From NCBI GenBank assembly GCA_002695115.1, contig NZOA01000029.1:43184-58628 (forward strand): a DNA stretch of 15,445 bases. Direction: 5' to 3'. The position numbers were made by a program, and so were the translations under genes. The notes beneath the pieces are model-generated. The model ran no database searches, had not been told where the DNA came from, and saw only the letters and a list, made by a program, of their open reading frames with translations. Source of the DNA: Planctomycetota bacterium. GTDB taxonomy: Bacteria; Planctomycetota; UBA8108. Below are positions 1-7,211 of the stretch, one piece after another; within the stretch, counting starts at the first letter, position 1, and each line of letters opens with the position of its first letter.

Positions 1-108
1 GCGCGAGTTCTGGAGGAAATCCGGGATGAGTCGGCGGTCAGTTCACACGACGGCTCGACCAACTCTCTGATCAACCACTACAAAAAGCTCCGCCGGGAGT
101 CCGACTGA
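1..108 (+). CDS. C-terminal fragment of an unidentified protein
   Basis: The first base of the window opens a reading frame of 35 codons ending in TGA. The 5' part of the gene lies outside the window. The visible tail is hydrophilic and ends in a basic stretch (NHYKKLRRESD), with strongly G/C-biased third positions like the other genes here, so it reads as real coding sequence. A loose resemblance to the end of a winged-helix or other DNA-binding domain is possible but too short to assert. About 200 nt separate it from the next gene, so it is probably not part of the following operon. I do not recognise the family. Confidence 0.5.
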   Translation, partial: ARVLEEIRDESAVSSHDGSTNSLINHYKKLRRESD

Positions 109-311
109 GCTACGGCCCGGCCACGCCGATCTTGCTGTCGGTAAAGCACTTAGATCATTACAGGTGGCGCGTCACCGGGCTCGCGCATCGATTCTCTTAT
201 TGGTGCTCCATGGATTTCTGTGAGAAACTATCAGTCGGTTGAGGGGTTCCATGGAGCGACTCCTCCATTGTGTTTCTTTCAGTCGTTCTGTTTTGCGAAG
301 GTTCTCGATTC

Positions 312-2165
312 ATGGCGAAACCAGGTGTTTTTTTCGCGGTGCTTACCGGCCTGCTGGCGGTCTCCGCGGTCGGCGATCTCTTCGGCGATGACTACAGTTC
401 CCAGCGCGTTGCCGCCGGGGTTGATCGGATCATTGGCGCGGCGCTGAAGGCTGAAAAGACCGAGCCCGCTCCTGTCATTTCGGACGAAGAGTTTCTCCGC
501 AGGGTCAGCCTGGATCTTGCCGGGCACACGCCTTCCCCGGAGGATCTGGCTCTCTTCTCCCTCGATCCCGCTGTGGCCAAGCGCTCGGCGATGGTGGTTT
601 CGTTGCTCTCCACTGAAGAGTATTCCGAAACCTGGGGACGCTATTGGCGGGATGTCATCGCCTACCGGGCCCAGGACCAGCGCTTCGGTATCGTTCGCGA
701 GCAACTGCGCAGGTGGGTCAGGGACCAGCTTGCCGAGGATCGCGGATGGGACAAGATCGCCACTGATCTCCTGACGGCTACCGGGGACATCAACGACAAT
801 GGCCAGACCGGCCTGGTGATGGCCCAGATGGGAGAAGCCAATGAACTGGCGGCTGAGACATCCCGGATCTTCCTGGGAATCCAGTTGCAGTGTGCCCAAT
901 GCCACGACCATCCCTACGACCGCTGGAAGAGGGAAGAGTTTCACCAGTTGGCGGCCTTCTTTCCGCGCCTCAGGATTGCCCGCAAGGGCGGCACGGAGGC
1001 AAGCCAGCGGCAGTTCGAGATCGTTGCCACGGATAGTTCAGCGCGAAACTTCCAGCGTCAGCAGAGCGGCCAGGGGAATTTTACCGAGCGCTACGGCGCT
1101 CCGGACACGTGGATCAAACGCTACGACAGGAATTCTGATGGAACCATCTCCTCGCGCGAGGTGCCCAGGGCGCTCGCTGGTCTCTTCGGACGTTTTCTGC
1201 GGGCTGGAGACAAGGACAAGGACAGGCACCTGAGCGCAGGAGAAATCAAGGCGGTCGCCAGCATGGCGATGTCACGGCCCCGGACCCGGGGAACCGGTGA
1301 GCACTATATGCCCGACCTCGAGAATCCCCAGAGTCGCGGGACCCTGGTTCATCCTGAGTTCTTCGTTACCAGCCAGGCCCCCGATGAGCGCAGCGACGAT
1401 ACAGATCGACGCAAAGCCCTGGCGGGTTTCCTTACCGGTAAGGACAATCCCTGGTTCGCCCGCGCCCTGGTTAACCGGGTCTGGAAGGAGATGCTCGGCA
1501 AGGGATTTGTCGAGCCCGTTGATGACATGGGGCCCGACAGGTCGCCTGATTACCCCGAGGCTCTCGACCTGCTTGCTGAGGGCTGCCGCGAGAACGACTA
1601 CAGCCTGAAGTGGCTGCTCTCGGCGATCGCATTGACAGAGACCTACCAGCGGCGTATTCGGGAGCCTTCGCCCTCACCGGAGGCTCCCGCCTTCGCTGCG
1701 GCTACCTGTTCGAGAATGTCGGCGAGCAAGCTCTACAGGACCATTGTCCGGGTTCTCGAACTGCGCCCGGAGCGGTTTTCCGGGCGGTCTTCCGGTTCGT
1801 CCTACCGCAGATCGAGAAATTCGCTCGAGAGCAGCTTTGAGCGAATTTTCGGCTTCGACCCTTCAACTCCTACCGAGGATGTCGCCGGGACGATTCCACA
1901 GGCTCTCTTCCTGATGAATTCCCCCGTCATTACGAGCGCGATACGCTCCAGGGGCGATACCATGCTCGCGCGCTTGCTTGGAGATCATTCCGATGACCGG
2001 ATAGCCTTCGGTGAGTTGTACCTGCGGGTGTTCAGCCGCCGTCCCTCCGAACGCGAGTGGGAAATCTTCGGCAAGTATCGCAAGTCCGTAGCGTCCCGGG
2101 GTGAGGCTTTCGAAGACCTCCTCTGGAGCCTGGTCAATTCGACTGAATTTCTCAGCGAGAGATGA
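312..2165 (+). CDS. Exported DUF1549/DUF1553 protein with embedded EF-hand pair
   Basis: Large exported protein of the planctomycete DUF1549 (PSCyt2) plus DUF1553 (PSD1) architecture. The biochemical role of these families is not firmly established; in this phylum they are usually paired with DUF1501 proteins, as here. The N-terminus carries a signal peptide (hydrophobic residues about 6-20). DUF1549 covers about residues 30-222 and includes the hallmark CAQCHDHPYDRW, with a CxxCH at C194/C197/H198 that looks like a haem-binding motif. Two EF-hand loops follow at about 272-283 (DRNSDGTISSRE) and 300-311 (DKDKDRHLSAGE). DUF1553 runs from about 343 to the end, including the WFARALVNRVWKEMLGKG block. 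There is no separate cytochrome (PSCyt1) domain. I chose the ATG at 312 because it gives a clean signal peptide and has a GAAGG about 10 nt upstream; the upstream in-frame GTG at 270 lacks a ribosome site. The family call is firm, the function is not. Confidence 0.93.
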   Translation: MAKPGVFFAVLTGLLAVSAVGDLFGDDYSSQRVAAGVDRIIGAALKAEKTEPAPVISDEEFLRRVSLDLAGHTPSPEDLALFSLDPAVAKRSAMVVSLLSTEEYSETWGRYWRDVIAYRAQDQRFGIVREQLRRWVRDQLAEDRGWDKIATDLLTATGDINDNGQTGLVMAQMGEANELAAETSRIFLGIQLQCAQCHDHPYDRWKREEFHQLAAFFPRLRIARKGGTEASQRQFEIVATDSSARNFQRQQSGQGNFTERYGAPDTWIKRYDRNSDGTISSREVPRALAGLFGRFLRAGDKDKDRHLSAGEIKAVASMAMSRPRTRGTGEHYMPDLENPQSRGTLVHPEFFVTSQAPDERSDDTDRRKALAGFLTGKDNPWFARALVNRVWKEMLGKGFVEPVDDMGPDRSPDYPEALDLLAEGCRENDYSLKWLLSAIALTETYQRRIREPSPSPEAPAFAAATCSRMSASKLYRTIVRVLELRPERFSGRSSGSSYRRSRNSLESSFERIFGFDPSTPTEDVAGTIPQALFLMNSPVITSAIRSRGDTMLARLLGDHSDDRIAFGELYLRVFSRRPSEREWEIFGKYRKSVASRGEAFEDLLWSLVNSTEFLSER

Positions 2166-2169
2166 TTCG

Positions 2170-3468
2170 ATGAAAATGAACCCAATACACCATCAGCACA
2201 GCACGGCAGACGGTTACCCGGGGTTGAGTCGCCGCGGCTTTCTCCGCGGCGTGAGTGCCGCGGGTATCGGGTCGCTCGGACTGCTCGACCTGGTCGCCTT
2301 ACGGGCTGAAGATCTCCAGAAAAAAGGCATGTCGGTGATAGTCCTGTGGATGCAGGGTGGACCCAGCCAGTTCGAAACCTTCGATCCCAAGCCCGGTCAC
2401 GACAACAGCGGGCCGACCGAGGCGATCAAGACCTCCGTGGAAGGGATTCAGGTCGCACAACACTGGCCCCTGGTAGCCGAGCAGATGAAGGATATCGCCC
2501 TTATTCGTTCGATGACGAACCGTGAGGGCAACCACCAGAGGGCTACCTACCAGCTGCACACGGGCTATGCTCCGACCGGCAGCGTAAAGCACCCATCGCT
2601 TGGTTCTCTGGTCTCCAAGGAGATCGGTGACGATGACAACGAGTTGCCGCAGTTTGTCGCCATCGGAAGTTCGCGCGGACTCTCCGGCATCAGCGCCGGG
2701 TTCCTCGGTGTGGGCTACGATCCTTTCTCGGTTTCATCGCCTGAGCGTCCCCCGGAGAATACCAGGCTGGCCGTGGAGCCCGGGCGTCTTGGCCGGGCGA
2801 TCGGGTTGCTCGATGAGCTGGAAGGAGAATTTTCCCGCGCCGGCGCATCCGATCGGGTCAGGGAACATCGCGCCCTCTACGCGAAAGCAAAACGGCTTGC
2901 CACCAGCAAGCGCCTCGAGGCGTTCAATATCTCCCGGGAGTCGGAGAAGACCCGTGAGCTCTACGGCGACGACTCCTTCGGCAAGGGTTGCCTGTTGGCC
3001 CGCCGCCTGGTGGAGGCGGGAGTCACCTACATCGAGGTACGCTCCAACGGCTGGGACACCCACAACGACAACTTTGAGCGGATCAAGACACTGGCCGGCG
3101 GGGTCGACCGCGGCTACGCGGCGCTGATCGCGGACCTCCGCGACCGGGGAATGCTGGATCGCACCATGGTTCTCTGGATGGGAGAGTTCGGACGCACTCC
3201 GCGCATCAACGGCAGGACCGGGCGGGATCACTACCCCCGGGTCTTCAATCTCGCCATCTCAGGGGGAGGCGTGAAGGGCGGCCAGGTCATCGGCTCGAGT
3301 ACCGACGATGGCTCACGGGGGAAGGACCGCCCCGTCAAGGTCGAGGACCTCTTCTCCTCTGTCTGCTACGCGCTCGATGTCGATACCGACAAGGAACACA
3401 ACAGCCCCCTGGGCCGGCCGCTCAAGATTGTCGATGGCGGTGAGACCGTAACGGAATTGTTCAGCTGA
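2170..3468 (+). CDS. Tat-exported DUF1501 protein
   Basis: DUF1501 protein of 432 residues. The family has an alkaline-phosphatase/sulfatase-like fold, and its physiological substrate is unknown. The N-terminus has a twin-arginine signal with SRRGFL at residues 20-25 followed by a hydrophobic stretch, so it should be exported folded, probably with bound metal. Family blocks are visible: LWMQGGPSQFETFDPKPG (about 59-76), NREGNH with a downstream His (117-130), WDTHND (295-300), GEFGRTP (338-344) and DHYP (353-356); the conserved Asp, His and Glu residues are the likely metal ligands. It starts 4 nt after the stop of the DUF1549/DUF1553 gene, so the two are probably cotranscribed and translationally coupled. 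I chose the ATG at 2170 because the same frame upstream overlaps the previous gene and would push the Tat motif inward; the ATG at 2176 is also possible. Length is normal for the family and no key block is missing. Confidence 0.94.
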   Translation: MKMNPIHHQHSTADGYPGLSRRGFLRGVSAAGIGSLGLLDLVALRAEDLQKKGMSVIVLWMQGGPSQFETFDPKPGHDNSGPTEAIKTSVEGIQVAQHWPLVAEQMKDIALIRSMTNREGNHQRATYQLHTGYAPTGSVKHPSLGSLVSKEIGDDDNELPQFVAIGSSRGLSGISAGFLGVGYDPFSVSSPERPPENTRLAVEPGRLGRAIGLLDELEGEFSRAGASDRVREHRALYAKAKRLATSKRLEAFNISRESEKTRELYGDDSFGKGCLLARRLVEAGVTYIEVRSNGWDTHNDNFERIKTLAGGVDRGYAALIADLRDRGMLDRTMVLWMGEFGRTPRINGRTGRDHYPRVFNLAISGGGVKGGQVIGSSTDDGSRGKDRPVKVEDLFSSVCYALDVDTDKEHNSPLGRPLKIVDGGETVTELFS

Positions 3469-3514
3469 ATCTCGATGTGTCCCTGCCGCCCTGGCCTGGG
3501 ACCCCCTACCAACC

Positions 3515-3524
3515 AGGAAGGTGA
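3515..3524 (+). promoter_or_regulatory. Strong Shine-Dalgarno site of the EF-hand gene
   Basis: The purine-rich AGGAAGGTGA sits 6 nt upstream of the ATG at 3531. It is the best ribosome-binding site in the window and supports that start and efficient translation of the EF-hand protein inside the operon. Confidence 0.6.
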
Positions 3525-3530
3525 AATAAC

Positions 3531-4625
3531 ATGACCCTACGAATGATGCTCACCGCTCTCATGCTGGCCGGGCTCTCCGCCGGCAGCTTGCAGGCGGAGG
3601 ATGGCAAGTCCGACCAGGCCGGTGTTTTCAAGCGGCTCGATACGAATGGAGACGGCAAGCTCACGGCTGAAGAGGTGCCCGCGGACAAGCGGGAGTTTTT
3701 TGACCGCGCCTTGAGGAGTGGAGATGCAGACGGTGATGGCGCCTTGAACGCCGCCGAGTTCGCCAAGGCCTTCTCATCCGGCAGGGACTCGGACCGTGAA
3801 CGAGATTCGCGCAGCCGAAGGCGTTCGGGATCATCCTCTGGCGGTCGCCCCGCCCCATACGCGGCGGATTTCATCAGGCGACTCGACAAGGATGGCGACG
3901 GCAAGGTCTCCAGTGAAGAGTTGCCGCAGACCTACAGGGCGCGCCTGGGTGTAAGATTCGAGGAGTTCGACAAAAACAAGGATGGAACTCTCAATCAGGA
4001 GGAGGTCGCCGCGATGCTCACTGCATCCTATAGCTCACGCAGGTCCTCCGGGACCCCGTCACGGGATACCGATAGGCCGAGGCCTTCCAGCCGTGATGCC
4101 GAGGCGCCTTCGCAGGATGCGCTCTTTGCCATCCTCGACCGGGACAGGAATGGTAAGCTGAGCAGGCGGGAGCTGGAAGCCGCGGGCTCGATCCTCGCCC
4201 GGCTTGACAGGGACAAGGACGGCTCCATTTCGAAGCGGGAAATCGCCGCGGTCGCCAGTGACAAGGCTCCCTCGAGCAGGTCCTCACGCGAGCGCTCCAG
4301 CCGTGAGCGGGACTCCAGGGGCGGCATTTCCAGCTACGCCAAACGCCTCGACAAGAATGGCGATGGCAAGATCACGAAGGAGGAAGCCAGTGGACCGATC
4401 AAGGAGCGGTTCGACCGTCTCGATGAGGACGGCGATGGCATTCTCAAGGTGGAGGATATCGAGAAGGCCTTCAGGAGGCCGAGGAGCCGGTCGCCAGGGG
4501 ACAGCAAGGGCTCCGATTCCCGGGAGAGTGACCGCAGAAAGCGCTCACCGAAGGACAGAAAGGATTCTGATTCCTCCGAGGGCGGCCGCAAGGCCCGCAA
4601 GTCCTCCGGGGAAAGGCAGTCCTGA
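3531..4625 (+). CDS. Exported protein with eight EF-hand loops and Arg/Ser-rich linkers
   Basis: Exported 364-residue calcium-binding protein. Residues 1-22 form a signal peptide with a likely cut after LQA. Eight 12-residue EF-hand loops occur in four pairs: 37-48 and 65-76, 119-130 and 147-158, 203-214 and 226-237, 274-285 and 298-309. Nearly all keep Asp at positions 1, 3 and 5, Gly at 6 and Glu at 12 (for example DTNGDGKLTAEE); the fifth has Asn at position 5 and the last ends in Asp. Between pairs, and in the tail (about 315-364), lie low-complexity linkers rich in Arg, Ser and Asp (RSRRRSGSSSGG, SSRERSSRERDSRGG). It lies 62 nt after the DUF1501 gene and before a strong terminator, so it is probably the last gene of that operon. 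The role may be calcium buffering or a calcium-dependent scaffold for its exported neighbours, which is inference. I see no enzymatic domain. Confidence 0.92.
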   Translation: MTLRMMLTALMLAGLSAGSLQAEDGKSDQAGVFKRLDTNGDGKLTAEEVPADKREFFDRALRSGDADGDGALNAAEFAKAFSSGRDSDRERDSRSRRRSGSSSGGRPAPYAADFIRRLDKDGDGKVSSEELPQTYRARLGVRFEEFDKNKDGTLNQEEVAAMLTASYSSRRSSGTPSRDTDRPRPSSRDAEAPSQDALFAILDRDRNGKLSRRELEAAGSILARLDRDKDGSISKREIAAVASDKAPSSRSSRERSSRERDSRGGISSYAKRLDKNGDGKITKEEASGPIKERFDRLDEDGDGILKVEDIEKAFRRPRSRSPGDSKGSDSRESDRRKRSPKDRKDSDSSEGGRKARKSSGERQS

Positions 4626-4647
4626 GCCTCGTGCCCGGGCCTGAAGG

Positions 4648-4686
4648 ATCCGGCCGGCACCCTGCAGGATGCCGGCCGGATTTTTT
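4648..4686 (+). terminator. Rho-independent terminator after the EF-hand gene
   Basis: A perfect 12-bp stem (4648-4659 ATCCGGCCGGCA pairing with 4670-4681 TGCCGGCCGGAT) encloses a 10-nt loop and is followed directly by six T residues (4681-4686). It lies 22 nt after the stop of the EF-hand gene. The reverse strand has no T tract, so it acts on + strand transcription and separates the export operon from the sugar-phosphate genes. Confidence 0.9.
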
Positions 4687-4812
4687 ATACGCCGATAAGC
4701 TCCTGCCCAGGCTGCTCTTTGGCTGAATCCTTGGTAAAATTCAGGCAGTTTAACGGGCGCGGTTTCCGCGCGAGCCTTATCTCTTCACGGACAATTCCAG
4801 AGAGTCACCTAC

Positions 4813-5538
4813 ATGACCGCTTCTTTTTTTGAAGAAACCGGAATCAGGATCTCACCGTCGCTGATGTGCGCCGACCAGGCAAATCTCGCCGGTGAGGTTG
4901 AGAACCTCGAGGCCATCGGGGCCGACATGATCCATCTCGACATCATGGATGCCCATTTCGCTCCCAACATGCCCATGGGGCTGGGCGCGCTGAGCGACCT
5001 GCGAGGCCGCACCTCGCTGCCCTTCGATGTCCACCTGATGGTCGAGGACAATGACTGGTTTATCTCACAGCTCGCTGAGATCGGCGTTCAGCAGGTGGCC
5101 GTTCACGCCGAGTCCGCCCGACATCTGGATCGGACCCTGGGGCTCATCAGGGATACCGGCTCGCTCGCGGGCGTCGCCCTCAATCCGGCCACTCCCCTCG
5201 ACATCCTGGAGCATGTCCTGGGGCGCCTGGACTTTGTCCTGCTGATGACCGTCAACCCGGGTTTCGCCGGACAGAAGCTGGTGCCCTCGGCTTTCGAGAA
5301 GATCGCCGCTTGCCGCGACTTTCTCGCGGCGAGGGATGCCGTTGTGCCTGTCAGTGTCGATGGAAACGTGAGCTTCGAGAACATTCCTCCCATGGTGGGC
5401 GCGGGGGCGGGGATCCTGGTGGCGGGCACGAGCAGCATCTACAACTCGGGTGGAGACATCGATGAAAACCGCCAGAAAACGGTGGCGGCCATCGCCGAGG
5501 GTGTCGCCCTGGCGGCTGAAGGGGCCGGGGATTCATGA
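4813..5538 (+). CDS. Ribulose-phosphate 3-epimerase family protein, allulose-6-phosphate epimerase-like
   Basis: TIM-barrel epimerase of 241 residues that interconverts 3-epimeric ketose phosphates in the cytoplasm. Family motifs are intact: SPSLMCAD (14-21), HLDIMDAHFAPN (41-52), DVHLMV (72-77), LNPATP (123-128), MTVNPGFAGQ (145-154) and VDGN (182-185). The expected metal ligands and catalytic acids are H41, D43, H74 and D183. Several details (SPSLMC, MTVxPGFAGQ and a C-terminal GTSxxxNxxxxID block) resemble what I remember of E. coli AlsE, D-allulose-6-phosphate 3-epimerase, more than housekeeping Rpe; VDGG of Rpe is VDGN here. Ribulose-5-phosphate epimerase activity therefore cannot be excluded. 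The ATG at 4813 has a weak purine stretch (AGAGAG) 8-13 nt upstream. The stop overlaps the start of the next dehydrogenase gene, so the two are coupled. It is the first gene after the terminator and likely the first of its operon. Confidence 0.9.
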   Translation: MTASFFEETGIRISPSLMCADQANLAGEVENLEAIGADMIHLDIMDAHFAPNMPMGLGALSDLRGRTSLPFDVHLMVEDNDWFISQLAEIGVQQVAVHAESARHLDRTLGLIRDTGSLAGVALNPATPLDILEHVLGRLDFVLLMTVNPGFAGQKLVPSAFEKIAACRDFLAARDAVVPVSVDGNVSFENIPPMVGAGAGILVAGTSSIYNSGGDIDENRQKTVAAIAEGVALAAEGAGDS

Positions 5539-6623
5539 GCCCGTCCGAAGATTCCATGCAGGCGCTGGTTCTCCACGGCGTTGGAGACCTGCGCTTGGAG
5601 GCTGTGCCGCGTCCTGATCCCGAGCCGGGTTCTCGCGGTGTCCTGGTGAGGATCGGCTCCTGCGGCGTCTGCGGCAGCGACATCCCCCGGATCTTCAGCA
5701 AGGGAACCTACAGCTTTCCGACCGTCTGCGGCCATGAATTCGCTGGTACCGTCGAGGCTGTCGCTGCCGGGATCGATACGGTCGCGCCTGGCGACAGGGT
5801 CGCGGTTTTCCCGCTCTTGTGGTGCGGCGAGTGCGGTCCCTGCCGGGAAGAGAAATACGCCCAATGCGTCGACTACGACTACCTTGGCTCGCGCTGCGAT
5901 GGAGCCTTCGCGGAGTACGTCACCGCGCCGCCGGCCAACCTGGTACCGGTTCCCGATGGGGTCTCGCTGGAGGAGGCCGCGATGACGGAGCCGGCGGCGG
6001 TCGCCCTGCATGCCGTGCGCCGGGGATGCGGTTGCTCCGAGGGCGAGACGGTTGCCATATTCGGAATTGGGCCGATTGGCCTGATGGTCGCCCAATGGGT
6101 TCGTGCCGCGGGCGCCTCGCGGATCCTGCTCTTCGACATCGAGGCGGCCAAGCTCGAGCAGGCCCGGAAGATGGGTTTCGAGGATGTCTTCGATTCCAGC
6201 GCGGCGGATCCGGTCGAGGTTGTGGAAGAGCGTTCCGGGGGAGAGGGGGTCGACCTGGCCTTCGATGGCGCCGGGGTTCCCCAGACCCTCCTGGAGGCGA
6301 TGGCATCGGCCTGCCGCGGAGGCCGGGTCGTTATGCTCGGCAATCCCTCCGCGGATGTGAACCTTCCCGCCACGCTCATCTCCCAGCTGATGCGCCGCGA
6401 GGCGACTCTCTACGGAACCTGGAATTCTCATTTCTCATCGAGCGGTGACACCGATGACTGGCGCGACGTTCTCAGCGCCATGGCCGAGGGAACCCTGGAT
6501 CTCGAGCCCCTCATCACCCACAGGATCCCGCTCGATGGCGCGGTGGATGTGCTCGAGGGAATGAAGGAGCGCCGTGAGTTTTTCTCCAAGGTCCTGATCC
6601 AGCCGGCGCGCCGGGATGGTTGA
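5535..6623 (+). CDS. Zinc-dependent sugar-alcohol dehydrogenase, galactitol-1-phosphate dehydrogenase-like
   Basis: Medium-chain zinc dehydrogenase of 362 residues that oxidises a polyol or polyol phosphate to a ketose with NAD(P)+. Catalytic zinc residues are visible: C46 in CGVCGSD, H67/E68 in CGHEF and E152 in a TEP motif. The structural zinc site has four cysteines, C97, C100, C103 and C111. The Rossmann motif is GIGPIG (177-182), with D201 after the second strand favouring NAD+. The stretches CGSDIPRIF, YDYLGSRCDGAFAEY and GVPQTL resemble remembered E. coli GatD sequence. The start ATG at 5535 overlaps the epimerase stop (ATGA), implying translational coupling; the ATG at 5556 is an alternative closer to the usual family N-terminus. 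Next to an allulose-phosphate-type epimerase, a polyol-phosphate or rare-hexose pathway is plausible, but the substrate is inferred, and L-threonine or sorbitol dehydrogenase activity is possible. Confidence 0.9.
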   Translation: MSPSEDSMQALVLHGVGDLRLEAVPRPDPEPGSRGVLVRIGSCGVCGSDIPRIFSKGTYSFPTVCGHEFAGTVEAVAAGIDTVAPGDRVAVFPLLWCGECGPCREEKYAQCVDYDYLGSRCDGAFAEYVTAPPANLVPVPDGVSLEEAAMTEPAAVALHAVRRGCGCSEGETVAIFGIGPIGLMVAQWVRAAGASRILLFDIEAAKLEQARKMGFEDVFDSSAADPVEVVEERSGGEGVDLAFDGAGVPQTLLEAMASACRGGRVVMLGNPSADVNLPATLISQLMRREATLYGTWNSHFSSSGDTDDWRDVLSAMAEGTLDLEPLITHRIPLDGAVDVLEGMKERREFFSKVLIQPARRDG

Positions 6624-6628
6624 GGGGG
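6622..6628 (+). promoter_or_regulatory. Shine-Dalgarno site that decides a TTG start
   Basis: GAGGGGG overlaps the dehydrogenase stop and lies 6 nt upstream of the in-frame TTG at 6635. It supports 6635 rather than the TTG at 6620, which has no such site. No suitable ATG or GTG lies nearby in that frame. Confidence 0.5.
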
Positions 6629-6634
6629 CGGCTC

Positions 6635-7111
6635 TTGAACCCTGAGAATTCGCAACTCGCCCGGATCCTGGAGCTCCTCGATGGCGAGGGAGTTTCCTAT
6701 CGCCGCATCAGCCATGAGCCGACCCGAACCTCGGAAGATTCCGCCAGGGCGCGAGGGGAGGCCCTGGAGACGGGGGGCAAGGCTCTATTGCTCAAGTGCG
6801 GAGACGGTTTTTCCATCTTTGTTCTCAGTGCCGCTCTCAAGCTGGATTCACAGGCCGTCAAGAAGCGCCTGGGGGTGAAGTCGCTGCGTTTCGCCACCGC
6901 CGAGGAGCTGATGGAATTGACCGGGCTCGTGCCGGGCAGCGTGCCCCCTTTTGGAGAGCCTGTCCTGCCCTTCCCTCTATACGTCGACGAATCTATAGAA
7001 GCGAATGAGAGGATAGCCTTCAACGCCGGCTCCCTGACCGATTCCCTGGTGCTTGGGACCGGGGACTATCTGCGAGTCGCCCGCGGCGAGCTCTTCCGTT
7101 TTTCGGTATAG
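6635..7111 (+). CDS. YbaK/EbsC-family aminoacyl-tRNA deacylase
   Basis: Small cytoplasmic editing protein of 158 residues of the YbaK/ProX superfamily, which hydrolyses mischarged tRNAs (Cys-tRNA-Pro for YbaK, Ala-tRNA-Pro for ProX) or related aminoacyl-tRNAs. Conserved features are GGKALLLK (K49 as the expected key lysine), KLDSQAVKKRLG, the RFATAEELMELTG block, the GSVPPFG loop around residues 101-107, and AFNAGSLTDSL near the C-terminus. Single-domain length is normal. The start is a TTG (6635), chosen for the GAGGGGG ribosome site; a TTG at 6620 would add five residues. It follows the dehydrogenase with 11 nt spacing and precedes valS by about 100 nt, so it could be cotranscribed with either. 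Which amino acid it edits cannot be told from sequence; the neighbouring valS hints at a link but does not prove it. Confidence 0.9.
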   Translation: MNPENSQLARILELLDGEGVSYRRISHEPTRTSEDSARARGEALETGGKALLLKCGDGFSIFVLSAALKLDSQAVKKRLGVKSLRFATAEELMELTGLVPGSVPPFGEPVLPFPLYVDESIEANERIAFNAGSLTDSLVLGTGDYLRVARGELFRFSV

Positions 7112-7211
7112 ACTGTCTGCTCAGGTCGCGGTGGACGAAATGCTCCCTCTCATGTAACTTGTGCAACCTGTTGAGATGCTGAACTTTGTGTAGTGTCCAG
7201 GGCTTTCGTTC

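Noticed and set aside
206..256. Inverted repeat CTCCATGG / CCATGGAG in the gap before the DUF1549/DUF1553 gene
   Set aside because: The core CCATGG is itself a palindrome, so an 8-bp match with a 35-nt loop is expected by chance. It could be an operator, but nothing else supports that.
4719..4740. Possible promoter before the epimerase (TTGGCT and TAAAAT)
   Set aside because: The -10-like TAAAAT at 4735-4740 is reasonable, but the TTGGCT is only 10 nt away and no good -35 lies at 17 nt. A promoter is expected here, but I cannot place it.
5439..6431. 330-codon minus-strand frame across the dehydrogenase
   Set aside because: It opposes a well-conserved dehydrogenase with intact zinc and nucleotide motifs, and has no recognisable domain.
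7112..7211. T-box or other leader riboswitch before valS
   Set aside because: The gap is only 100 nt, with no T-box sequence, no terminator hairpin and no clear structure.
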